From positions 1 to 64,000 of the forward strand of contig JBEBRR010000012.1 of assembly GCA_040394735.1 (NCBI GenBank): 64,000 nt of DNA, read 5' to 3'. The translations under genes were made by a program, and so were the position numbers. The notes beneath the pieces were generated by a model. The model was not told where the DNA came from and did no database searches. It saw only the letters and a program-made list of their open reading frames with translations. The DNA comes from Leadbetterella byssophila_A. GTDB lineage: Bacteria; Bacteroidota; Bacteroidia; Cytophagales; Spirosomataceae. Of this stretch, positions 17,883 through 26,802 are shown piece after piece (within the stretch, counting starts at the first letter, position 1; every line of letters begins with the position of its first letter).

Positions 17883-18291
17883 ACACCAGTACCGCTTCCA
17901 GCTCGATCGGGAAGCTGAACGCTACGCTGATCGGGCAGGTATCTTTTGACTTGCGGGCGATCTCCTGGAAGTCGCCGTCGCCGATACCGGGCACTTTTGC
18001 TTTCAAAGATAAATGAGATAAAGCCACCTTACCGTCCTCAAAGGTAATAGTAGACTCGGTTTCCAGGCTTTCCGGGGTAAAACCGGCCTCAGTAAGGTCA
18101 AGGGATAGCTTCATGGTAAAGCAACCGGCATGCGCTGCAGCGAGCAGCTCTTCCGGGTTGGTTCCGATGCCGTCAGCAAACCTGCTGTTGAACGAATATT
18201 GTGTCTTATCCAATACAGTGCTTGCCGTGGTCAGATGGCCACTGCCTTCTTTTATGGTGCCGTTCCATACGGCGTTTGCTTTTCTTTTCAT
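17881..18291 (-). CDS. OsmC family peroxiredoxin
   Basis: 136 residues. The two redox Cys are in AAHAGCFTMKLS (Cys57) and KDTCPISVAF (about Cys119), as in OsmC hydroperoxide reductases. The N-terminal KANAVWNGTIKEGSGHLTT is typical of the OsmC branch, not Ohr. It would reduce organic hydroperoxides in the cytoplasm. Confidence 0.93.
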   Translation of the reverse strand: MKRKANAVWNGTIKEGSGHLTTASTVLDKTQYSFNSRFADGIGTNPEELLAAAHAGCFTMKLSLDLTEAGFTPESLETESTITFEDGKVALSHLSLKAKVPGIGDGDFQEIARKSKDTCPISVAFSFPIELEAVLV

Positions 18292-18410
18292 AGTTGAAAT
18301 ATTTATGTAAACAAAAATAACAAATCTGAAAGCATAACCATGCTTCCGGCCGGTTTATTGCCCGCTTTTTTATCAGAGGTGTACATTTTTAAGATTTAAT
18401 TTACGGTGGG

Positions 18411-18441
18411 TTGTTTATTTAGAAAAAAGTTCGGATATTTG
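18411..18441 (+). promoter_or_regulatory. Promoter of rpmB (-33 TTG, 20 bp, -7 GATATTTG)
   Basis: TTG at 18411-18413 and GATATTTG at 18434-18441 are 20 bases apart, the right spacing for Bacteroidota. The -7 box departs from TAnnTTTG in one position. The start codon follows about 42 bases later. Confidence 0.55.
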
Positions 18442-18482
18442 CAGCCCGAAATGGATTGAAAAAGAACTTAATTAATAGTGTT

Positions 18483-18722
18483 ATGTCTAAGGTATGCCAG
18501 ATAAGCGGTAAGAGAACAAGAACAGGAAATCATGTTTCTCACGCTAACAATAAAGTTAAGCGTAAGTTTTACCCTAACCTTAAAACCAAGAAATTTTTCC
18601 TGGAATCTGAAGGAGTATGGGTGGAACTTAAAGTAGCTACCAGTGTGATCCGTACCATCAACAAAAATGGTCTGGAAAAAACCATACTGAAAGCTGCCCG
18701 GAAAGGGACTTTATCCTTATAA
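18483..18722 (+). CDS. rpmB: 50S ribosomal protein L28
   Basis: 79 residues starting MSKVCQISGKRTRTGNHVSH, with RKFYPNLKTKKFFLESEG and the C-terminal KNGLEKTILKAARKGTLSL, all standard for L28. The ATG at 18483 is chosen over an upstream in-frame codon because it matches the universal start. In many Bacteroidota rpmG and a DUF4295 gene follow directly. Here a terminator and a convergent gene follow instead. Confidence 0.97.
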   Translation: MSKVCQISGKRTRTGNHVSHANNKVKRKFYPNLKTKKFFLESEGVWVELKVATSVIRTINKNGLEKTILKAARKGTLSL

Positions 18723-18747
18723 GTTTTTTTGTTGTTTGTTTTTTGGG

Positions 18748-18779
18748 GTTGGGTATTCTGATATACTCAACCTTTTTTG
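18748..18779 (+). terminator. Terminator of rpmB
   Basis: GGTTGGGTAT (18748-18757) pairs with ATACTCAACC (18764-18773) around TCTGAT with one internal mismatch, followed by six T residues. Confidence 0.8.
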
Positions 18780-18797
18780 GTTTGAAATAACCCCTTT

Positions 18798-19250
18798 TCA
18801 GCGCTTGGTACGGCTGTCAATCACGATGGTTACCGGGCCGTCATTTTCGATAGATACTTTCATATCCGCACCGAAAATGCCTGCCGCCACCGTCTTCCCC
18901 AGTCCATCTGAAAGCACGCTGATCATTTTTTCATACAGGGGAATAGCTTTTTCAGGCCGGGCCGCTTCAATAAAGGAAGGACGGTTCCCCTTCCTGGAAT
19001 TGGCCAGCAGGGTAAACTGGGAGATCAGCAGGATATTGCCGCCGATATCATTCAGATCGAGGTTCATCTTCCCTTCTTCGTCGGCAAAAACCCGCATTCC
19101 CAGTATTTTTTTAGCTACCCACTGCAGGTCTTCTTCCGTATCGGTATCTGCTATTCCCAGCAAAACCATAAAGCCCTGATCAATCTTTCCCACTATTTTT
19201 CTCTCCACCTGTACCGAGGAAGAGCTCACGCGCTGAATTACTGCAATCAT
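18798..19250 (-). CDS. dtd: D-aminoacyl-tRNA deacylase
   Basis: 150 residues. It removes D-amino acids (and glycine) mischarged on tRNA. MIAVIQRVSSSSVQVE is the signature start; LLISQFTLLANSRKGNRPSF holds the SQFTL motif and AGIFGADMKVSIENDGPVTI the GxFGAxM motif. The start overlaps the mgtE stop by four bases, so the two genes are coupled. Confidence 0.97.
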   Translation of the reverse strand: MIAVIQRVSSSSVQVERKIVGKIDQGFMVLLGIADTDTEEDLQWVAKKILGMRVFADEEGKMNLDLNDIGGNILLISQFTLLANSRKGNRPSFIEAARPEKAIPLYEKMISVLSDGLGKTVAAGIFGADMKVSIENDGPVTIVIDSRTKR

Positions 19251-20605
19251 ACCAGGTCTAAAAGATTATACGCTATTAAAAAGTAGGTACCTATACCGAT
19301 CAGGTCATTGGCGGTGGTAATAAACGGACCGGAGGCAATTGCCGGGTTCACGCCCAGCTTATCAAGGATCAGGGGCGTGATAGTCCCCATAAACGAAGCA
19401 AGAATAACCACGGAAATGAGTGATAAAAAGACCACCCAGAACAACCCCATTTCTCCCCGGATAAACACATAGACACCGGCCACAACACCCACTACCAAAC
19501 CGTTAATTAATGCTACCTTGCCCACTTTCGATAACCTTTGCCACATCCCGATCTCAATGGCTGATTTCTCTGCCAGCGACTGTACAATCAGGGAGCTGGT
19601 CTGTATACCGACATTTCCGCCGGTAGAACCCATCAGCGGGATAAACATGGAAAGGGCGGTGATTTGTGACAGCGTGGAATCAAAAAAACCAATGACCGTA
19701 GCTGCCATCAGGCTGCCGAATACCCCAACCACCAGCCAGGGAATACGCGATTTGGCCAGCTTCCATACGGAATCATCTTCCTCCACTTCCCCGGTAATAC
19801 CGGCCATTTTCTGGATATCATCTTCGGCCTTATCCGTGATAAAGTCTACTACGTCATCGATCATGATCACACCCAGCAGCCTGCCGAGAGCATTCACCAC
19901 CGGGATGGCCTCCAGGTCATATTTCTGCATGATCTGTGCCACTTCATCGCCACTCTTCGTGGTATCCACATACACGATATCTTCCTCAAAGATGTTTTCC
20001 ACACGCGTGTTTCTCCGGGCCAGCACCAGCTGCTTCAGGGAAACGATCCCTTTCAGGATCTGGTGCTCATCTACCACATACACCGCATATACCTTGTCAA
20101 CATTTTCAGCCTGATCCCGGATTTCCTCAATGCACTCGCTTACCGTATGCCCCAGCCTTACTTTCACCAGCTCTTTCTGCATAAGACCGCCCGCCACGTC
20201 TTCCGGGTAATGCATCAGGTCAATAATGAACCGCGCCTGCTCCCGGTCTTCAAGGGAGGCAATGATCTTTTCCCGGAATTCTATTGACAGCTGATTCAGA
20301 AGGTCAACCGCATCATCCGAGTCAAAGAGGTTTACATACGTAGCTATTTCCTCTACCGTAAACTGTTCCTTAATAAACTTTTTGAGATCCTCCTTCTCGA
20401 TATTGGAAAGTACCTCCGCCCCTTTTTCAGTGTCAAGCAGCTGAAGAAGATAATGCGCCTGCTCTCCGTTTACCTCGTATAAAATGGCGGCAATGTCTGC
20501 AGGAAAATGCTCCTCCAGTTCCCGGGTGAGGAAGTCAACATTTCTGGTCTCAATAGCCTCTTCTATGGCTGCCAGATAGTCTTTGGTTAATTCGAAAGCT
20601 GCCAT
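19247..20605 (-). CDS. mgtE: Magnesium transporter MgtE
   Basis: 452 residues. An N-terminal helical MgtE_N domain (FPADIAAILYEV repeats) is followed by two CBS domains (about 140-260; DLEAIPVVNALGRLLGVIMIDDV). The C-terminal five-helix channel starts near KLAKSRIPWLVVGVFGS and contains the pore motif MGSTGGNVGIQ. The channel takes up Mg2+ and the cytoplasmic domains gate it. An in-frame ATG at 20662 lies upstream of the -7 box, so 20605 is chosen. Confidence 0.94.
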   Translation of the reverse strand: MAAFELTKDYLAAIEEAIETRNVDFLTRELEEHFPADIAAILYEVNGEQAHYLLQLLDTEKGAEVLSNIEKEDLKKFIKEQFTVEEIATYVNLFDSDDAVDLLNQLSIEFREKIIASLEDREQARFIIDLMHYPEDVAGGLMQKELVKVRLGHTVSECIEEIRDQAENVDKVYAVYVVDEHQILKGIVSLKQLVLARRNTRVENIFEEDIVYVDTTKSGDEVAQIMQKYDLEAIPVVNALGRLLGVIMIDDVVDFITDKAEDDIQKMAGITGEVEEDDSVWKLAKSRIPWLVVGVFGSLMAATVIGFFDSTLSQITALSMFIPLMGSTGGNVGIQTSSLIVQSLAEKSAIEIGMWQRLSKVGKVALINGLVVGVVAGVYVFIRGEMGLFWVVFLSLISVVILASFMGTITPLILDKLGVNPAIASGPFITTANDLIGIGTYFLIAYNLLDLV

Positions 20606-20621
20606 CTTACCGCTTTTTTGG

Positions 20622-20629
20622 CAAAGGTA
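20622..20629 (-). promoter_or_regulatory. -7 box (TACCTTTG) of mgtE
   Basis: TACCTTTG on the minus strand, 16 bases before the chosen ATG. The same octamer precedes thiL. Confidence 0.55.
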
Positions 20630-20639
20630 CGGTTTTATA

Positions 20640-20720
20640 AGTGAACAACTAACAACTAACAACTAACAGTTACAGTACATTTTTCATAATTGTTCACTGT
20701 TAGTTGTTAGTTGTTCACTG
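20640..20720. repeat. Palindromic repeat with AACTAAC heptamers
   Basis: The left arm is GTGAACAACTAAC followed by two more AACTAAC heptamers and AGT. The right arm is ACTGTTAGTTGTTAG continuing TTGTTCACTG. The arms pair almost perfectly over about 24 bases; the left arm has one extra heptamer. The loop contains ACATTTTTCATAATTG. It separates the mgtE promoter from the GH92 stop. Confidence 0.75.
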
Positions 20721-20721
20721 C

Positions 20722-22983
20722 TTATTTCTCCTGCGAGAACGAATACGGAAAATCCTTCTCCGAAATGCCGCGGCTTTTATTCGGCGTACTGCTCATTTCA
20801 TAGAGCACTGCTCCGCCATTCTGCAATTGCTTATGCGTAAAATAGTTCCGGGTATGGTTCACCCCGTTCAGCTTTACCGACTTCACATAACGCCTGCTTT
20901 CTGCATTGGCCGGCGCAGAAAGCCGCAGCTTCCTTCCGTTTTCAAAGTTCAGGGTAACTTCTTTAAACAGAGGTGAGCCCATCACGTATTCGTCGGTTCC
21001 AGGACAAACCGGGTAAAAGCCCAGGGCCGAAAAAACATACCAGGCCGAGGTCTGGCCGTTATCTTCGTCACCACAGTAGCCGTCAGGATAGGGTGTATAG
21101 AGCTTATCCATGACCTCACGGGCCCAGTATTGTGCTTTCCAGGGCTCTCCCGAATAATTATAGAGATATATCATGTGCTGCACCGGCTGGTTTCCATGCG
21201 CGTAATTTCCCATGTTCATGATCTGCATTTCACGGATCTCATGGATCACAAAACCATAATAACTGTCGTCAAAAAGCGGGGGTACGGTAAACACCGAGTC
21301 CAACATATGGTTAAAGTTTTTCTTTCCGCCCATCAGGTCAATCAGTCCCTGCGGGTCATGGAATACCGACCAGGTATAATGCCAGCTGTTCCCTTCCGTA
21401 AAGGCATCTCCCCATTTCAGCGGGTTAAACGGCGCCTGGAACAGGCCGTTCTTATTTTTGCCCCGCATCAACCCGGTCTCCATATCGTAGAGGTTCCTGT
21501 AATTAAGTGCTCTTTTCGCATAAATACCGATCTCCGACTCCGGCTTGCCCAGGGCTTTGCCCAGCTTATAGATTGACCAGTCATTAAAGGCGTATTCCAG
21601 GGTACGGGCTGCGTTTTCGTTGATCTTGACATCGTAAGGCACATAGCCGAGCTCATTATAATAATCGGCTCCTTTTCTCCCGGTGGAGCCTATTTTCGGG
21701 TGCATATTGGTTGTTCCGTGAACTACGGCCTCCCAAAGGGTATTGATATCGTATCCCCTCAGTCCTTTCAGGTAAGCATCCGCCACCACGGAAGCCGAGT
21801 TGTTTCCCACCATGCAGTCACGGTGCCCCGGACTGGCCCATTCCGGCAGGAAGCCACTTTCTTTGTAGGCATTGACCAGCCCTTCCTGCATTTTTACATT
21901 CATGGAGGGATACATCAGGTTCAGGAAAGGAAACAGGGAGCGGAAGGTATCCCAGAAACCGGTATCCGTAAACATGTAGCCCGGCAGCACCTGGCCGTTG
22001 TACGGGCTGTAATGGACGGTTTCTCCCCGGGCATTGATCTCATAAAAGCTCCTCGGGAACAGCAGCGAGCGGTACAGGCAGGAATAAAACGTTCTGAGCT
22101 TATCTGTGTTTTCGTCCTTCACCTGGATTCGGCCCAGCACCTCGTTCCAGCGCGCCCTGCCCTTCTCTTTCAGCTCATCAAAGGAATCTTTGCCCAGCTC
22201 TTTAAGATTTTGCTCGGCCTGCTCAAAGCTGATGAAGGAAGAGGCTACGCGGGCATGAACCTGCTCGCCCTTGCGGGTAGAAAAACCAATTACCGCATAG
22301 GCATGTTTCGCCTGTGTCTCATTCCGGTTTTCTGCCAGAACACTGTCCGTCACAGTAGCTTTATAGGTAAACGGCTTATCGAAAACAATAACAAAGTAGT
22401 TTTTAAAGTTTTCCGGCACTCCGCCGCTGTTCCGGGTGGTGTAACCTATAATCTTGTTTTCTTCAGGAATGATCTTTACGTACGATCCACGGTCAAAGGC
22501 ATCGGTCACCACGTAAGAATTTTTATTCTCCGGAAAGGTAAAACGGAACATAACGGCCCGCTCTGTCGGCGTCATTTCAGTTATCACGTCATGATCTGCC
22601 AGGTAAACCGAATAATAGTAAGGATGCGCCTTTTCGGCTTTGTGTGAAAACCAGCTGGCCCGTTTGTCCTGGTCGTATTCCGGCTTTCCCACTACCGGCA
22701 TAATGGAAAACTGGCCGTAATCATTGATCCAGGGGCTGGGCTGGTGGGTCTGCTTGAAGCCCCGTATCTTATCGGCGTCATAGGTGTAGGTCCAGCCATC
22801 TCCCATTTTCCCGGTCTGGGGGGTCCAGAAGTTCATGCCCCAGGGCATGGCTATCGCCGGGTAGGTATTCCCGGTAGATAAGGAATGCTTGGATTGGGTG
22901 CCGACAAGCGGACTTACGTATTGCACCCAGTCCTGGGCAGTGGCCTGAAAGGCTATAATCAGGAATAGAATGGTTTTTTTCAT
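20722..22983 (-). CDS. GH92 family alpha-mannosidase, secreted
   Basis: 753 residues with signal peptide MKKTILFLIIAFQATAQ. The GH92 beta-sandwich domain opens with VSPLVGTQSKHSLSTGNTYP and FKQTHQPSPWINDYGQ. The (alpha/alpha)6 domain has TDTGFWDTFRSLFPFL, GFLPEWASPGHRDCMVG, GNQPVQHMIYLYNYSG and CGDEDNGQTSAWYVFSALGF, whose Glu-Asp-Asn segment carries catalytic acid and calcium ligands. GH92 enzymes trim alpha-mannose from glycans. Its final codons border an interspersed repeat. No SusC/SusD pair is adjacent. Confidence 0.93.
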   Translation of the reverse strand: MKKTILFLIIAFQATAQDWVQYVSPLVGTQSKHSLSTGNTYPAIAMPWGMNFWTPQTGKMGDGWTYTYDADKIRGFKQTHQPSPWINDYGQFSIMPVVGKPEYDQDKRASWFSHKAEKAHPYYYSVYLADHDVITEMTPTERAVMFRFTFPENKNSYVVTDAFDRGSYVKIIPEENKIIGYTTRNSGGVPENFKNYFVIVFDKPFTYKATVTDSVLAENRNETQAKHAYAVIGFSTRKGEQVHARVASSFISFEQAEQNLKELGKDSFDELKEKGRARWNEVLGRIQVKDENTDKLRTFYSCLYRSLLFPRSFYEINARGETVHYSPYNGQVLPGYMFTDTGFWDTFRSLFPFLNLMYPSMNVKMQEGLVNAYKESGFLPEWASPGHRDCMVGNNSASVVADAYLKGLRGYDINTLWEAVVHGTTNMHPKIGSTGRKGADYYNELGYVPYDVKINENAARTLEYAFNDWSIYKLGKALGKPESEIGIYAKRALNYRNLYDMETGLMRGKNKNGLFQAPFNPLKWGDAFTEGNSWHYTWSVFHDPQGLIDLMGGKKNFNHMLDSVFTVPPLFDDSYYGFVIHEIREMQIMNMGNYAHGNQPVQHMIYLYNYSGEPWKAQYWAREVMDKLYTPYPDGYCGDEDNGQTSAWYVFSALGFYPVCPGTDEYVMGSPLFKEVTLNFENGRKLRLSAPANAESRRYVKSVKLNGVNHTRNYFTHKQLQNGGAVLYEMSSTPNKSRGISEKDFPYSFSQEK

Positions 22984-23032
22984 GAGCAGGTGTAATTAAA
23001 AAGTCTTCAATTGTATATCCTCAGGTTCCGCA

Positions 23033-23947
23033 TTATTTCAATATTTCACGGGATCTTAACCAGTCCTCCATCCGGTCAGGCCACGTTTGCACCGGCCCCA
23101 GGTTCCGGTCTTTTAAGGCATAGCCATGCCCTCCTTTTTCGTAAATATGCATCTCTACCGGCACTTTATTTTTCCTACATGCCATGAAATAGGCGATCGA
23201 GTTTTCCGGCGATACCCAGTCGTCTGTGGTTGAAACCAGAAACGCCGGCGGGGTGTCGGCTTTTACCTGCTTTTCCGGTGAAAAACGGATCTCTTCCTCT
23301 TTCGAAGGATTTTTCCCGATGAGGTTATCTTTTGAGCCGGAATGGGTGATTTCCCGGTCAAAGGAGATCACAGGGTAGATCAGCAAAGAAAAATCAGGTC
23401 GGACCGGAACGGAGGGGTCGGTTATTTCTCCTACCTGCGTATCGAAAAGCGTGGAAGCCGTAGCTGCCAGGTGACCGCCGGCAGAAAAGCCCATTATTCC
23501 TATCTTATCTGCCGCCAGCCCGTATTTGCCGGCGTTTTTACGCACATAACGGATAGCCGCCTGCGCATCCTGGAGCGGGCGGATGCTGACATTATCAAAA
23601 TTCTCTCTTTCCGGCAGGCGATATTTCAGCACCACGGCCGTCATACCGCGGGCATTGAACCATTCTGCCAGCTCCGTACCTTCATGGTCATAGGCCAGGA
23701 TGGAATACCCGCCGCCGGGGCAGATCACCACGGCGGCATCGGTGGTCTTGTTTTCAGGCTGATACACCGTGATGACAGGCCGTGTAACATTCGAAATACG
23801 GGTGATGCCGTCGTTTTTAATGGCTTTCTCCGCACCGGCGCCGGCTTTCAGGCCGGGTGTGCCGTCAGGATATAAGGGAATAACTTCCTGGGCAGCGATA
23901 TGAATACGAAGTGCAAAGCTCATAATGATCAGAACTACTTTTCTCAT
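23033..23947 (-). CDS. Alpha/beta-hydrolase esterase, secreted
   Basis: 304 residues from ATG at 23947, which yields a signal peptide (VVLIIMSFALRIHIAAQ). An oxyanion motif VVICPGGGYSILAYDHEG, the nucleophile elbow GIMGFSAGGHLAATAS (Ser in G-x-S-x-G), a late Asp in STTDDWVSPENS and His in KGGHGYALKD form the triad. The family includes acetylxylan and other carbohydrate esterases; substrate is unknown. The 94 residues upstream in the same frame lack a matching signal and are not included. Confidence 0.85.
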   Translation of the reverse strand: MRKVVLIIMSFALRIHIAAQEVIPLYPDGTPGLKAGAGAEKAIKNDGITRISNVTRPVITVYQPENKTTDAAVVICPGGGYSILAYDHEGTELAEWFNARGMTAVVLKYRLPERENFDNVSIRPLQDAQAAIRYVRKNAGKYGLAADKIGIMGFSAGGHLAATASTLFDTQVGEITDPSVPVRPDFSLLIYPVISFDREITHSGSKDNLIGKNPSKEEEIRFSPEKQVKADTPPAFLVSTTDDWVSPENSIAYFMACRKNKVPVEMHIYEKGGHGYALKDRNLGPVQTWPDRMEDWLRSREILK

Positions 23948-24167
23948 AAAGAATTTCTTAAAAAACTGCAATATAATCTCCGCTCCGTGACGGTACCTAA
24001 TCAAATCGTTTTTTTGACCTTTTTTTAGCATTTCAAAAATACCGCCAGCGAACCTCCGCACCGGCTCCATCCCATTTCTTGGCCAATTATCTGCGGATTT
24101 TAACTTAATACATCGCAAATCGAAAAGAGTTGTGTAAATTTCGTAGTACAAAATGACTAACCCGACT

Positions 24168-26408
24168 ATGAAGATCAAAACTCTTTTTCTGTGCCTCGTA
24201 ACGCTTTCAGCATTCGGCCAGGGCACCAAAACTGATTTTGCCCGGGCCGATTACATCCGGGAAAACACCCGGAACAAGGTATATTATGAGCCCGGCAATG
24301 TCACCTGGATTGACAAAACCTATACTTTCTGGTATGAAGTGCAAACCCCGAAAGGACCTGTGTATTATTTTGTAAATGCAGAAAGCAAACAGAAGCAGAA
24401 AGCCTTTGACAGCGAAAAGCTGGCAGAGTTACTGACCCGTGAAACAGGCCGGAAGAGCAACCTGAACGACCTCAGTAATCCCAAAATGAACGAAACCCGG
24501 TTCAGCTTTACAGCTTATGACAAAAACTGGGAATACGATTTAAAAGCCGGTGAACTCCGGTCCCTGGGTGAGGTTCCTAAACCCCGTCCTTGGGGATACT
24601 GGGGCAGCCTCCGGGATGAAAGCGAGGGTAACCCGGCCACCTCTCCGGATAAAAAATGGAAAGCCTATATTAAAAACTCCAATGTTTACATCAGCCGGGC
24701 CGATGACCCCGCCAGTGAGCGGCAGCTCAGCTTTGACGGCTCGCCGGGAGAGTATTACTCCGCCTGGATCTACTGGTCGCCTGACTCCAGGCACTTCGTA
24801 TCCAGCCGGATCCGGCCCGGTCAAAAACGGGCCCTCACACTTATAGAATCTTCACCGGCCGACCAGCTTCAGCCTAAGCTTCACACCCGTGACTACCTCA
24901 AGCCGGGAGATGCCCTTAACCAGAAATATCCCGTGGTTTTTGATGTGGAAAAAGGTACAGCCCTGGCCCTGGATCCCGGCCTGATCCCGAACCAGTACAG
25001 CCTTTCTGCCCCGGTATGGCATAAAAACGGGGGAAGCTTTGTGATAGAATATAATCAGCGCGGACACCAGGTATATAACGTGCTGAAGGTAGATGCCCAC
25101 ACCGGCCAGGCCCTGGAGGTCATCAAAGAGAGCAGCAAAACCTTTATTCATTACAGCGGAAAACGTTTCAGGCATTATGCCGAAGGCACGGAAGAGATGA
25201 TCTGGATGTCAGAACGTGACGGCTGGAACCACCTTTACCTCTACGATGCCCGCACAGGCGCGGTAAAAAACCAGATCACCAAGGGCACCTGGGTAGTACG
25301 GCGCGTAGTACATGTGGATGAGGCCAGCCGCAAGATCATCTTTGAAGGAAGCGGACGCGAACCGGGACAGGATCCTTATTTTATTCAGCTTTACAGCGTA
25401 AACTTTGACGGGTCGGGATTTACCCGCCTGACCGGCGAAAATGGCAATCACCGGGCTGTATTTTCGCACGATAACAGGTATTTTGTGGATACCTGGTCTC
25501 GGATAGACCAGGCCTCCGAAACAGTTTTGCGGGAAAGCCAGAGCGGCTCTGCCGTAATGAAGCTGGAAAAAGCCGATATCAAAGACCTCCTGAAAACGGG
25601 CTGGGTAATGCCGGAAGTATTTGTAAGTACTGCCCGTGACGACAGCACCGATATCTGGGGAATGATCATCCGGCCTTCCCACTTCGATCCGAAGAAAAAA
25701 TATCCGGTAATAGAATACATCTATGCCGGTCCTCATGACTCATTTGTGCCGAAAAACTTTGTGACCGATTCCCGTGGCGACCTCCACCAGCTGGCCGAGC
25801 TGGGCTTTATTGTGGTGCAGATTGACGGCATGGGTACTTCCAACCGCTCCAAGGCTTTTCACGATGTTTGCTGGCAGAACCTGAAAGACAGCGGCTTCCC
25901 CGACCGGATCAAATGGATCAAAGCTGCAGCCGCCCGCTACCCTTACATGGATATCAGCCGGGTGGGCATCTTCGGCAACTCGGCCGGCGGACAAAGCTCT
26001 GCCGGAGCCCTTCTGCACCATCCTGACTTCTATAAAGTGGCCGTTTCTTCTTCCGGCTGCCACGATAACCGCATGGATAAAATCTGGTGGAATGAGCAAT
26101 GGATGGGCTACCCTATCGGTAAGCAATACGAAGAATCTTCGAACGTGACCCACGGACACAAGCTGCAGGGAAAGCTGTTGCTTATTCTGGGGGAAATGGA
26201 TGACAATGTGGATCCTTCCTCTACTTTCCAGCTGATCAACGCCATTATTAAAGCCAATAAATACGTAGATTTCCTGTTTGTACCGGGTATGGGGCATTCG
26301 CTGGGAGGAGATTACGGTGAGCATCGCCGCAGGGATTTCTTTGTGAAACACCTGATCGGTGTGGATCCGCCGGAATGGGAAGGGCATATTAATACGAGTG
26401 AAAAGTAG
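24168..26408 (+). CDS. S9 family peptidase (DPP IV-like), secreted
   Basis: 746 residues with signal peptide MKIKTLFLCLVTLSAFGQ. The N-terminal part is a DPP IV-like beta-propeller (YYSAWIYWSPDSRHFVSSRI, DGWNHLYLYDARTGAVKNQI). The C-terminal peptidase S9 domain has YIYAGPHDSFVPKNF, the nucleophile GIFGNSAGGQSS, Asp in GEMDDNVDPS and His in GMGHSLGG. It would cleave dipeptides after proline or alanine in the periplasm. An ATG at 24153 is possible but would precede the signal peptide. The last codons (AGTGAAAAG TAG) match the core of the interspersed repeats. Confidence 0.92.
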   Translation: MKIKTLFLCLVTLSAFGQGTKTDFARADYIRENTRNKVYYEPGNVTWIDKTYTFWYEVQTPKGPVYYFVNAESKQKQKAFDSEKLAELLTRETGRKSNLNDLSNPKMNETRFSFTAYDKNWEYDLKAGELRSLGEVPKPRPWGYWGSLRDESEGNPATSPDKKWKAYIKNSNVYISRADDPASERQLSFDGSPGEYYSAWIYWSPDSRHFVSSRIRPGQKRALTLIESSPADQLQPKLHTRDYLKPGDALNQKYPVVFDVEKGTALALDPGLIPNQYSLSAPVWHKNGGSFVIEYNQRGHQVYNVLKVDAHTGQALEVIKESSKTFIHYSGKRFRHYAEGTEEMIWMSERDGWNHLYLYDARTGAVKNQITKGTWVVRRVVHVDEASRKIIFEGSGREPGQDPYFIQLYSVNFDGSGFTRLTGENGNHRAVFSHDNRYFVDTWSRIDQASETVLRESQSGSAVMKLEKADIKDLLKTGWVMPEVFVSTARDDSTDIWGMIIRPSHFDPKKKYPVIEYIYAGPHDSFVPKNFVTDSRGDLHQLAELGFIVVQIDGMGTSNRSKAFHDVCWQNLKDSGFPDRIKWIKAAAARYPYMDISRVGIFGNSAGGQSSAGALLHHPDFYKVAVSSSGCHDNRMDKIWWNEQWMGYPIGKQYEESSNVTHGHKLQGKLLLILGEMDDNVDPSSTFQLINAIIKANKYVDFLFVPGMGHSLGGDYGEHRRRDFFVKHLIGVDPPEWEGHINTSEK

Positions 26409-26417
26409 ATTTTGCAG

Positions 26418-26448
26418 AAGCGTGCCGGAAAGTTCCTGGCACGCTTTT
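26418..26448 (+). terminator. Terminator of the S9 peptidase gene; rest of 26409-26802 empty
   Basis: AAGCGTGCC pairs with GGCACGCTT around GGAAAGTTCCT, followed by TT. The remaining bases to 26773 hold no gene I can support. Confidence 0.75.
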
Positions 26449-26773
26449 CCCATATTGATAAAAGCAGGAAACGTCAAAAAACAATACCGACGCTAACCCG
26501 CCAGACAGCCTTTAGTATTCCTTTACAGCGCAAAGGGCAGGCCTTAAACTTCGTTAACCAGGCCCGCATGCCGGAGATTCTAACCGCCTTGCTCTTCTCA
26601 GTAAATAACCTGCCGGCTCTTATCAAGAGTACTGTACAATCCGTTTAAAAGGCATGTCGGATGCAAAGACTCCGGATCAGCTGTATTGAGCCATACGAGG
26701 TCAATGGCTGAAGGGAAACGGCGAAAGCAGCATGAATTTCAACTTTTATGAGGCCTGCTGATTTTTAATTTCT

Positions 26774-26781
26774 TAGATTTG
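26774..26781 (+). promoter_or_regulatory. -7 box (TAGATTTG) of the phosphatase gene
   Basis: Exact TAnnTTTG match 21 bases before the ATG at 26803. Confidence 0.55.
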
Positions 26782-26802
26782 CCTGGTATAAACTGTTCAT
26801 GA

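Noticed and set aside
21700..22647. 315-codon frame opposite the GH92 gene
   Set aside because: Antisense shadow; the minus strand carries an intact GH92 enzyme.
26412..26648. 78-codon frame after the S9 peptidase
   Set aside because: It runs through the terminator hairpin and shows no coding signal.
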